Of a stretch of DNA of 52,972 nucleotides, positions 1-10,700 are shown piece after piece; the first letter of the stretch is position 1; each line of letters opens with the position of its first letter. The DNA comes from Dimorphilus gyrociliatus (Eukaryota; Annelida; Polychaeta; Dinophilidae): assembly GCA_904063045.1 (NCBI GenBank), contig CAJFCJ010000007.1:4567867-4620838 (forward strand). Reading direction: 5' to 3'. The position numbers were made by a program, and so were the translations under genes. The notes below the pieces were generated by a model. That model ran no database searches, was not told the DNA's origin, and saw only the letters and a list, made by a program, of their open reading frames with translations.

Positions 1-3000
1 AACAGACCTGCAAAAAAAAAAGGTTTTTTTTGTTTTTAGAAAATTTCATAAGAAAAGGTCAAGGTCACAAATACCTATAACTGCTAAAAGTAGCCAAATT
101 AAACAGTTTGATATGAAGAAAATATATACTGAGAGTTTCATTGATACATTCCTTTTTGAACGGACTTTTGATGATCTCAATACAATAATCATATGAATGT
201 ATAAAACCAGAACAACAACAGTAATCATTGGTAGGAGAAAAGTGAAAACAACCATTGGATATATCCATTCTTCATTATAATTATTCACTGGAAATATATT
301 AAAACAAAATGGCGAAACACTGTAAATTTCCTTATTTATCATTATTGGTATAATGGATAATACTGCAGCAAAACAACTTCCAACAACTATTTGACAAGCC
401 TTTCTAGAAATTTTCCACTTTTCAAAAGGTTTTGTTATTCCGTAATATCGCTCAATCGCTAAAAGTAAAAAACTAATTGATTGTAAAATTATCGAAAATA
501 TTATCATTGTTCCTAAAATTTTACATAAATTTGAATGTCTCCATTTAAAATCATTTTCTAAATATTTCTTTAAATAGATTTTATTAACAACAACTATTGA
601 TAAAATAAAACCGGAAATACCAAAATCACTTATTGACAATAACAAAATAGTAAATTTTGATTTATCTTTAGTTTTTAGGTATATAGAAAATGAAATTACA
701 TTGAGTAAAACACCAAAAATTCCAATTATCCATAAAACTATTTCTCTAAATTTTACATTCAAAAAACTTGAACACCTTAATAAAGATTCTTCAAAATGAT
801 CGCAATCAACATTAGAATGGATATAATTCCAAATAAAACAACAAAGTATAAAATGATGTTTACCAATGTATTGTAATGAATGCAGATGTTTGGCAATATG
901 CCTAAATGACTGTTGAGGAAGTTGAGTATTATTCAAATAGAAATATGTTAATTTATTCAAATTTCGAAAAGATTTTCTATGAATATTCATTAATTTACAA
1001 TTTGAAATATCCAACTTTGTTAGATTTACAATTGTTGATAAATCATTTTCCAATATATTCTTTATTTTCGTTGATGATAAATTCAAATATCTGACATCTC
1101 TACATTGCAAAATATTCAACATTTCCAACGATTCTATTGGATTTTTAGACAAAATTAACGTTTGCAGCATTTTCATTGGTTTTGAAAGAATCAACGAATC
1201 AGACGTCAAGTTGTTGTCGATCAACGAAAGATAAAATAGATTTGGAAAATAATTTTGGAAATTTTCCAAATATTTTCCACTTTCTCTTAAAATTAAAATG
1301 GAAAGATGAATGGAATTTTTCAAAATGTCTTCTTCTTCTTCTCTTCTTATCCCTCCAGTCATGTTCACAAATTTTAAATATTCGACATTCTCTACGCTCT
1401 TGTTAGTTTTATGAAACGCTTCGTCATCTTCTTCCACTTTTGTGTAGTCGCATTGTAGAGAAAAAACATCAATTTGACGACAGAATTGGTGTGATATTTT
1501 TGGAAAATTACACAACAATTCGTCACTTCCGTCAATGCAATCGATATATCCGTCGCAAACTTTAGATAATTTAATAAATATTCTTTCTTTGTCGCATCTG
1601 AAAAATCCTTTTGCATAAAAATTTCCTGCAAAAATTCTCTTTTCATTCTTTTTTCTTTCCATCCATCTATATCTTTGTACTCTTACCGCAATCTATTTCA
1701 TCATCTCCATGGTAACACTGAACTATACCGTCACATACCTGCTCGATTGAGATACAATACTTTTCGTATCGGCACAAATATTCACCATAGTGACATTTTT
1801 CATGATTACATCGATACAAATTAAACATCATGGTTATTGGATACCCGGATGTTGACATGCTGTAGTAACATCCTAATGTTCTAATCCCTTCTATGTAATT
1901 GTGATATGGTGACAAATCATGAATATTATATCCTTCATCATTCTCTTTATAGCAATCCCTTTTCCCATCATTAATATATGCGGCATGAACACAAGTTAAA
2001 TCACAGTTAATTTGTCTATTAGGATGACAAACTAAAGGAGAAAGAGTGAACATATTAATTATAAAAATGATTTTCGGCATAATACCTTTTCTATGTGAAT
2101 ATTGATAATTAGACAATAATTTATGATTAATGATTTCATCACTTCGATCAAAGCAGTCCAAACGATTATCTAAAATCTGATCTCTTAGAATACACTGTTT
2201 AGTATTTTCGCAATGAACATGTGATTCATTTGAACATAATGAAAATGCTTTTTTGTTTTTTTGAAGAATAAAAACAAAGTATTAATTTAATGAGATTAAT
2301 TAATAGCAAATGTTTTTTTACTGCAATTTTGTTCATCAGAACCATCTAAACAATCATTGACATGATTACAAAAATCATAATATACAATTTTCTCTCCATT
2401 TGAACAAATAAATGAAAATTTTTTTTCAATATTACATTTTTCAATATTTTCAGTATTCTGACAATTTGAAATATTCTTGCAAGATAGAATTGAATGAATG
2501 TAGAAATTATTCTCTTTGCAGAGAAAAAATTTATCTGTTTTTTCCTAAGGAAAGATTTTTTTATTGGGCAAGAGAAATATTTTAAAATGTAGACATAGCT
2601 ACTAATAGAATTTTTGTTTCTTTGGAATTTAAAGGAGGACGAATAGAAATGGAATTTCCTTTGTTATATTTAATTTTCTGACATATCATGAAATAAAAAA
2701 GTTTTTTTTCACACTTAATTTCTTTTACAGATATATAATCTTGATTTTGAAGAGTAAATTTAATACAAATTCTTTTCATATCTTGTCTTTTTCTTAGCTT
2801 TTTAGCAATATTTAAACTATTTGAGTTCTGAAGATATATTTAAAAAACAAAAAAAATAATTTTACATCGCCAAAACAATTTTACACCTAACATTCATACT
2901 TTGTATGGAATCATATATGGTAAATTCATAGTTAATCCATTTGATGTTATCAATTCAGGTAAGGACAGTTTGTTTATAGTCCATTTTAAAAATAAAAAAT

Positions 3001-6000
3001 GTGTCAATAATAAGAACATTCTATATTTGTTTTGTTTTTAAATACTCATAGATCCTGTTTTTAAATGATTATTTATCAGTTTAAGATATGAAAACAAAAC
3101 TATCTTGTTTGACATTGAAAAGTCTGTAATATTTAAATGATGATTTCTTTCACACATTTCTTTTGCTGTATTTGCAGAAATTAAATTATTCATTAATTTT
3201 ATATAATAACACTTTTCATATATTGAAACTATATAGTTAAATGGATTTTTTAAACTTTGATTTTTTAAATTATAACAATTTCCAAGAGATTGATTTGTAC
3301 ATCTTAAATAATATACAAGCCATAATCTTTGCTTTGGGAAAACATTTCTATTATTGTTATAATTTGAATAATTAGGTCAAATTGAAATAAATAACTTACT
3401 TTTCTATGTGACATTCATCTATATTTGTTGAATTTTCAAAACAATTAATTGTTTCAATTTCAAAAGCATATTTTTTTATATAAATAGAAATTAAATGAGG
3501 GAATTCTAATGTGCCAAATTGGTATCCAAAAAAATTACAAATTTTATCTCCAGTTAATGAATTTAAATATTTGAAAACAACTGAAATTTCATTTTTATAG
3601 ATATATGTCAATTCTCCATATATTGATTGAGAATTTGATTTGGTGTTTAATCCAATAATTTTATTACCAATGGTAAGTTTCACTGTATAAAATATATACA
3701 TCTTAAATGTTTTATATACTAAATATATAGAAATTTTTGTTTATGGATAGTTGAATTGAATAGTTTTTAATTTAAACATAAAAATAGAATATGGTCAACT
3801 GTCCATTATCATTATAAAAGAGAAAAAAAGGTGTTACATTTTGTCATTTTCTTTTCACAAGATGGTATAATGTATATATTCTCTCTTGACTTACTGTGTC
3901 TGAATAATTGACACTGAGTGCCACTATAATATTCGGGATTATAATCGCAATCAAATGTAAAGCTGTATTGTTTCTGTGTATTTTAGATTTAAAAATCCAA
4001 TTGAAACAAGAAAAAGAAACATATATACAGTCGCGATATTATGTAATTATAACAAGAGTAAAAATTGCTAAAAATCGAAATATTTTGATTTACATTGAAA
4101 GAAAATTGGCCTACAAATATTGATTCCCTGTTATAGAAAGAATTTAGAACATACAGTTTTTTTTTGGAAATGTTACATAATGTGTTGCCTTTAGAAATCC
4201 AGAAAAATATCATACACCACTTGAACATGCCAAAAATGATTATTTGAGGCATAGCAGCAAAAAATTTAATTGCAGCCCAGCCACAATTCAGAATATAAAG
4301 AACAAATTCATACAATTTAAAACAATAAATTACCTGCATACGTCTGGTAGACCATGTAAAATCACCAGGAGGATGGAGCTGCTACTCACAAAAACAAGCA
4401 GATCAAACCCAAAATTGACAGGTAGAGAAGTTTTTCGAAAACTCTGCAGTTCCTATTGAGATATCACGATCTAGTGTGAAAAAATCTTATTTAAGTATAA
4501 ATTAAATTGCTCTAAATAGAAAGCAAATTAAGAAAAAAATAAAACGGTATAGTTTGGTGGTGATTGCATCATGGTCTTTGGATTTAAAAAAGTATAATAG
4601 AGAGAGAGGACTCTGCAAAGTCCCAACTGGAATGAAAGCCAATAGGTATATAGATATACTCTCAGAAAATGTGCTACCTATCTATAATTGGGGAGAAATT
4701 TTCCAGTAAGATGAAGCGAGCTGCCACACAGCAAAAACAACTACTGCATTCATAAGGAAAGTGATGAAATTGCTAGAAAACTGGCCAACAAATAGCCCAG
4801 ATATTAACATTATGGAGGCCATTTGGGGTATTTAAAAACAAAAACAATACTTAGGCAGCCCTAAGAGCTGTGGGAAATTTTTGAGCAGGAATTTGAAAGA
4901 AGACTAAATGCAATAAAAATGGCAAATGGAATGCATACAAATTATTGAATCTTATAATTCTGTCCTATACAATAGTACGCCTATCTAAAAATGTATAAAT
5001 AAAATAAAATGAGTACTTTTGATGAACCTGATAGATTTGTTATAATTATTTAGTGGTCTAAATTCATAGTATTGTAAAAAAAAAGAGTGAAAAAGTGATT
5101 CTTAAAGTATAAATATTTATCTAAAATTTTGCCTAATGTTTCACAAGTCGTCTATTCTACAGAAAAAAATATTTTTAACCATAAATTTCATTTGTAAATC
5201 AAGGTACATAGATTTTTAGAAATTTTTACTCTTGTTATAATTACTTAATATCGCGACTGTATATCACATTATACATTTTTTGCAGTTCTTTCTTTACATC
5301 CTGTGGAAGCTGGAGCCGTTTTCAAAACTTTACATAGAAAGCTGCAATATGCCTCAAATGGTAATGTATCTACAGTAAACATAGGCTCAACCAGTCCATA
5401 AGTCTTTGACATAATAAAAAATTGTGAAGGAATACTTTCGTTACTTTTGTAATAATCTGCTGAAATGTCTGTTGATCAAAATGGCGTCTTAAGAAAATGA
5501 AAGTTTTAGATAGCCAATATTACTACTGCTACAGTTTTTAAGATAATACTTAACTTCAAGTTCAATATATGAACAATATATCCTTTTTGTTCCTATAAAT
5601 GTTCCAATTGGCTCTAAATTGCTTTTATTATCAAAAATAGAAAATTTTAAAGAGACTTTTTGTGATATTTCATCTTCAAATTTAAAAATTGATTGATTAT
5701 TTAAATTAAATTTTGAATTTTTGCATAAATTTTGTTTTTCACTATCAAAACTATAAACTTTTGAGATGTTTTGATTTCTTATAAAATATAGCCAATACTG
5801 AGAAGATTTTGGTCCTCTTTTTGAAAATATATCTAAATATAATGGTATTAAGAATCATAGTAGTTGAAAAATGATGATAGTGTCATAAATATTACAAGAT
5901 TGATCCTTTTTAAAACATTTTAACAGTAGAAATTCTGTAGATTTTTCACTTGTATAGGTAATTCTAATTGGTTGAGAAAAAGAAAATAATAGATAATTTG

Positions 6001-7517
6001 AATATTCAAATTTTTACATATTATATCTATTCTCCAGATTAAGTAATATAGATGCAACTGGAGATGATGACAATGTCAAATTTAAATATTGGCTATGTTT
6101 AAAAGATAACGAAAAGATGGAGCTGTAATTGAGATTTTTACAAAAATAGCTTAGTATTGATTCTGGATATTCTTCGAATTGAACAATGTAATGTTTTTTT
6201 TCTATTTTGTCATTTAACTTTATGATAAGAAGATCATAGTAAATATTTTCTTTCATAGTTTCATAGTATATTTCAATATGTTCAGATTCATTTTTAAAAG
6301 TAAACAAAGCATCTTTTTTATTTGAATTGCAAGTGCAATTGATTTTGTTAGCTTTGAATTCAGTCATTCTATTGGATAGAGTGCAATTTTTCACCTTAGC
6401 ATAATCATTATTATCAAGTTTACAACCAGAAAATATTCTAAAATAATCCAAATCGACAGGAGAATAGTTTCTTCCAAAATATAATTCTTCACTTGAACAT
6501 GACTCAACGTATTGCATTTTTAAAATATTCTGACATGTATACATACAAGCTGTTTGTTTTTGAACAGATTTTGAAAAAATTGCTAGAACTATTAATTCCA
6601 TTGATTTTGTAATAATAAACTGTTCTATTTCATTTCTGAAGCCTCTCATTGATTTTTCCAAAATTAAATCTAGTGAAAGAAGAATAATAAATAAATTTTT
6701 CTCTCTTAATATTTTTGTTAACCGTTCAAATCTTCTAAATTACAATGTTGCTGTTTAAATCCATTTTTTGAAAAATTGAATGTTAAAATATCAATTTTCC
6801 AAGTTGAAGTATTTAATTTTTCAATAAAATTAATATAATATTGTTTTTTTATTGTATTATTAATAAATTCTCTATTCATATCATGAAAATTAATGATAGA
6901 ATCTTTACAAAGATATTCTCCCCGCTCATTGACATTTAAAATTTCATTTCCAATCTTATAGTATAAAGTATAACTATTTATTTCATTCAAAAATGAAAGA
7001 GTAACTAATGAAATAAAAGGGAAGGTTAAAAAAATGAAACAATGGAATTCCTTTTGAAATTACAATTGGAATTCTTTACAAAACATTTAACAACTAGACA
7101 AATATTTGGTCTTTGAAAACGCTGTCTTTACAAAAGAACAAAATATTTAAAAAAATTAATCATGTCATCATGATCATTATCATCATCTTTTTCTAACCTG
7201 GTATAAGATAAACCTTTGTTTGTTAATTGATAAATTGCTCTACCATTAAAATATTTTCCACTAGAAGCTGAAATTGTAGAATCATATCCCAACTGTTTAC
7301 ATATATTGTTTGAATATTCAATTGTATAGGGGTTATAATTAAAATACATGAATTTTTTTGTCCATTTATCCATTACAGTTAGAAAGCCATAAGAGTATTG
7401 AAAAGTTTTTTCTATTATTTTTAAGTATAGCTGACTTTCTTCCAATTGAGTGCATAAACACACCAAACTAAAACATAATAGAATTTTTATTGAGTACTTT
7501 ACTTTAAATTTGAACAT
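1..7517 (-). CDS. R1: giant SRCR/CTLD/LDLa/LRR receptor with 7TM (GRL101-like), 3' end off window
   Basis: Predicted cell-surface G-protein-coupled receptor of the LDLa-LRR (relaxin-receptor/GRL101) type with an unusually long ectodomain. It starts at 7517 with a signal peptide (hydrophobic run ending near CLCTQ). Module order on the minus strand: A1 (7517-7200; motif NNICKQLGYDS), B1 (6990-6720), C1 then A2 (6661-6014), B2 (about 5830-5490), C2 (about 5460-5275, second half about 3970-3895), A3 (3701-3396), C-type-lectin-like (about 3330-3050 and 2790-2590), LDLa repeats (about 2530-1680), then the LRR-7TM exon. A Tc1 element sits in the intron that splits C2. The assignment to one gene rests on the same exon order in R2 and R3 and on plausible splice sites; no transcript was available. 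The TM7 exon starts at base 7 and continues outside the window. Function as a receptor is inferred from the family; the ligand is unknown. Confidence 0.7.
75..1625 (-). CDS. R1 exon: last LDLa, leucine-rich repeats and TM1-TM6
   Basis: This exon of R1 begins at a consensus acceptor at 1625, after a 60-base intron that starts with GTAAGAG, and ends at a GTATTT donor at 75. It encodes an LDLa repeat (CDGYIDCIDGSDELLC, with the acidic calcium-binding residues), about six to seven leucine-rich repeats, an LRR-capping cysteine segment and six membrane helices. Class A receptor landmarks are present: an aspartate in TM2 (SISDF), an extracellular cysteine before TM3 (NLCKILG), ERY at the end of TM3 (LAIERYYGI) and a tryptophan in TM6 (NCLIWLL). 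TM4 to TM5 is uninterrupted here, whereas R2 and R3 have an intron at this point. The LRR part is nearly identical to R2; the 7TM part is not. TM7 follows after a 67-base intron, at the window edge. Confidence 0.85.
806..1789 (-). repeat. 984-base inverted near-identical tract, copy in R1
   Basis: Reverse complement of 12363-13346. Both copies are 984 bases long with no indels, and I count about five substitutions by eye. The tract begins inside the LDLa exon, includes the short intron, and ends just before TM1. Sequence on both sides is diverged. Confidence 0.93.
1660..2560 (-). CDS. R1 exons: LDLa repeat array
   Basis: Three minus-strand exons encode LDL-receptor class A repeats of R1. The first (about 2530-2330) ends in NHVNDCLDGSDEQNC. 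The next (about 2240-1680) holds repeats with LDCFDRSDE, KRDCYKENDE and QVCDGIVQCYHGDDEIDC. LDLa repeats are about 40 residues long, with six cysteines and a C-terminal acidic calcium site (CxxxxDCxDGSDE); most of these fit, with some cysteines missing. The last repeat lies inside the tract that is nearly identical with R2. In GRL101-like and relaxin receptors the LDLa units precede the LRRs and help in ligand binding or activation, so the placement is as expected. Not a separate gene: frame and splice sites lead into the LRR-7TM exon. Confidence 0.75.
4028..5259 (+). mobile_element. Tc1/mariner element with intact terminal inverted repeats, transposase decayed
   Basis: The ends are inverted repeats of about 50 bases: CAGTCGCGATATTATGTAAT at the left and its near-exact complement ending in ATATCGCGACTG at the right. 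TA dinucleotides flank both ends (4026-4027, 5260-5261), as expected for Tc1/mariner target duplications. Inside are remains of a plus-strand transposase: a helix-turn-helix region at 4244-4459 (motif HTSGRPCKITRR) and a catalytic-region remnant near 4780 (WPTNSPDINIMEAIWG, compare the family pattern WPxxSPDLNPIExxW). The reading frame is broken by stops. It lies in an intron of R1, between the two exons of module C2. Confidence 0.92.
4244..4850 (+). pseudogene. Tc1-like transposase, broken
   Basis: The coding remnant of the 4028-5259 element. An open stretch of 71 codons (4244-4459) resembles the DNA-binding part of Tc1 transposases, with a GRP linker followed by a second helix-turn-helix (NPKLTGREVFRKL). 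Further on, the region around 4690-4840 carries DE-type motifs in more than one frame (near DEASCHTAKT and SPDINIMEAIW). Several stops and frame changes make it inactive. Confidence 0.8.
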
Positions 7518-7749
7518 TTAAAATTTTTGTGCTATTTTTTCAGAGAAAAAATATTTAGGCGTGACTTTTTTTATATTAATTCAAATTGGGAATTTGATCT
7601 TTGTTAATCTTTTTTCCAAAAAAAATATAGTTGAAACTTTTTTCATGTTCATTTATTTTAGAATGCTGGTTTTTGTTGCTTTTTTCTAAATAGCACATAA
7701 TATGCACTTTTTTCATTTATTTTAAGAAATTGGTTATATTCCTTTTACT
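7518..7749. promoter_or_regulatory. 232-base divergent intergenic region between R1 and R2
   Basis: The start codons of R1 (minus, 7517) and R2 (plus, 7750) are 232 bases apart, with no other gene between. The sequence is AT-rich with many T runs. It must hold both 5' leaders and probably both core promoters, unless non-coding first exons lie further away. No clear TATA box or Inr could be chosen by eye. Shared control of the two receptors is an inference from spacing. Confidence 0.45.
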
Positions 7750-10700
7750 ATGGAATCATCAACTATTAGCTACACAATGAATTACTGTTTTAATCACACA
7801 ATTACAGTATTTCTTTTTATTGTTTTCAGTATTAGTTATCATTTACAAGCGAGAAAAATAATTGGAAAATTAGCAATTCATATAAGACAAGAAAATTCGG
7901 AATATGTTATTGCACAATTAGAATTAATAGCAAAAAACAACATTTCTTATAAAGTAGCATTTTCTAAATCAGATACCAATCAAACTGATAATGGTCATCT
8001 TTGCAAAGTTTTTAATTTTGATGGTACTATAATGACTTTTTTTGAAACCATGTTTTATTATGGAGAAGGTGAAATTGTGGAATTTGAAAAAAATTCCTGT
8101 TCAGAAAGAGTTTGTAGTCTGTAAGTTTTAACTTTTAAATCAGATAAAATATCCCTAGACATTTAGTTGGACGAATAGGCTTAAATGCAATTGGGGATGT
8201 TTTTTCTGTTTTTTGAACTTTTTCTTACATTTTAATACTTTTCTATAGTTTCTTAAGTGATTATGCATCAGTTGGTTCTCAATTTCATGTATTTAAATGT
8301 TACAAGAAAAAATGTAAGATACTATGTACAAAAATATATAAATAATATAATTACCATTTCTATAGTCATATTCACAATGTCTAAACAAAATGTTTACTTT
8401 CTCTATTATAAATTTGAAAATCAAATTTTTAAAATACATAATAACAATAAGAATGATAATAAAAGATTATATCTTTGTAAAACTTCAGCAATCAATATTT
8501 ATTCATTTATGAAGTTAAATAATTATTTTTTGAAAAAATTGAATAATGGCGGATTTATACAAATAACTGATGAAAGAAATAGAGAATTTAAAATTTTAAA
8601 TGCTAGTAATTCAAATAATTATAGACAAGAATTTTGCACTTTCCAACAGCTTGATGGTAAAATATACATAAATTAAAAGATTAGCTGAAACAAAGAATAA
8701 AAAATAGGACATTTTCTATCAGTAATGTCTGTTAAAAAAATATATTTTTTTTCAACACAGATTTAAAATTGAATGATCAAGTAAATATTCAAGAAGAATA
8801 CACATTCATTTCAAAATCAGGGCGTACTATCAAACCATATTTTTCAAACAATATTCACCTTTTAACTGCTTGTTTATACATTTGTAATAATTTACTTAAT
8901 AGCTTACAAGTTGCAAATTGTGAATATAAAGATTCTAGTATTGATGGTCTATCAATTATTTTCCATGGTTGTAAAATACAAAATGGTAGTGTTAAATTTT
9001 GTTTTATTGAAAAACTTGAAGTTTCTAAACAATACTATTTTGCTATTGCCACTTGTAAACAAAATGTTAACATTTGTAAGGACAAAATATAATTGTTATC
9101 ATATCAGTTTTTGTATTAAAATTACCTATTTTTATACAAAATAAATAAAAGTTCTAAGTATCATAAATTGGAAAGAATTAATTATAATTCCTGAAATTAT
9201 TGAAACTACTCAAGTCTATGATGTTTTTCAATTAAAAGTAAAAACTAAGAACAGTGATAATTCATTATTATTAGATATTAGGCATACAAATGTTGGAAAA
9301 GAATTTCTTTTAAAAATATGTTCTATATTTAAATATGACACTATTTTTGTAACTTCAATATTGTCAATACAAAGATTTACTGACAAAATAACAGCAACAC
9401 TGTTAGATGGAGTTGAAGATATTTATGTGTAATAACAATAATAATATATAAAGAAAACCACTTTTTCATTCTTTCTTCAGAGCTTTCATAAATAAATCAC
9501 TTTCTAAAATGTCTATAAAATGTTTCAAGAAAAATCAACAATGTAAAAATTTGAAATATTCTGAAAATTCTTCTTTTTAAAAAATTCATTTCTAGACTTT
9601 TTTTCACGATACAAAGGAAACTATAGTTATAATTTAATATATAGAATAAATTCAACACAGTATTTTGTTCATGGGTTAGAGAATGAGAGGAAAGATATGT
9701 GTAAAAACAGTTTTTTCAATTTAAAATACAATTATGATTTTACCTCATTAAAAATTTCAAAACAAAAAATTTATTTAAAATATTCAATTCTAAATGAAAA
9801 ATATGAAAATTTAATAAGATTGAATAATTCGAAAAGAATAACTTGTCTTTTCTCTGAATTAGATGGTTCGAGTATTCAATTCCTTTTTCTTTGAATTTAA
9901 AAGATGTAAATAGTAATAATAACAACAACAGAGATTTCATTTAATAGAATTGCAAGATCTTGTGATGAGCACACATATTTGAACTCAAAAACATACGGAA
10001 TACTTAAATCAGTCTTTTTACAAAATATATTTTTTTATTCTATTGTCAAATATGCATTATCAGACTTTAATTATGCTTGTTATTTTCTATGTAATTCTGT
10101 AAATATGGAAATGGTGGAAGGTTCCAAATGTTGTATATTAACAGATGAAGAAGTGCAAATAATGATTGTTTTTATCTAAATAATGAAGAAAGATAATATA
10201 TTATAGTTTTCTTGTTTTTTGTTGTTTTCAAGGTTGACGAAATAGAATATATTTTTGACTGTAGGGAGAGTTTGTTTGAAGGATCTGAAATACTTTGCGA
10301 TATAGGACATTTTAATCATACACATCGTTATTATACTGTCAGACCAAACTGTAGGCCAAAATCTATAAAAAATGATAAAAGTAGAATAAATATTAAAATC
10401 TTAAATATATAAAAAAGATTTTTTTCTAGTTAGACTAAACAAAAAAAAAATATCAACTGAATTTTCAAAAACAAGTAATACGTTATCTGGTTCAATGAGT
10501 GTCTTATATTTGAACAGATATTGGGCTTTTCTTAGATATATCAATTCATTTACATTGAATAAAATTTGTTCATTTTTTGGTTTTAATTATGGTTCAATAA
10601 AACTTCCAAAATTCTCTTCTAGAAGAAAATCCTATGGATATAATCTAGTTATTGATACAGTTGTTTGTTTTGAAGATTCTTCAAGCATTGATGATTGCAA

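Noticed and set aside
906-1646. Long plus-strand frames (62 and 76 codons) and an alternative minus frame of 84 codons, duplicated at 12506-13246
   Set aside because: They are other-frame readings of the near-identical LRR exon and have no motifs. Their identity simply reflects the identity of the DNA.
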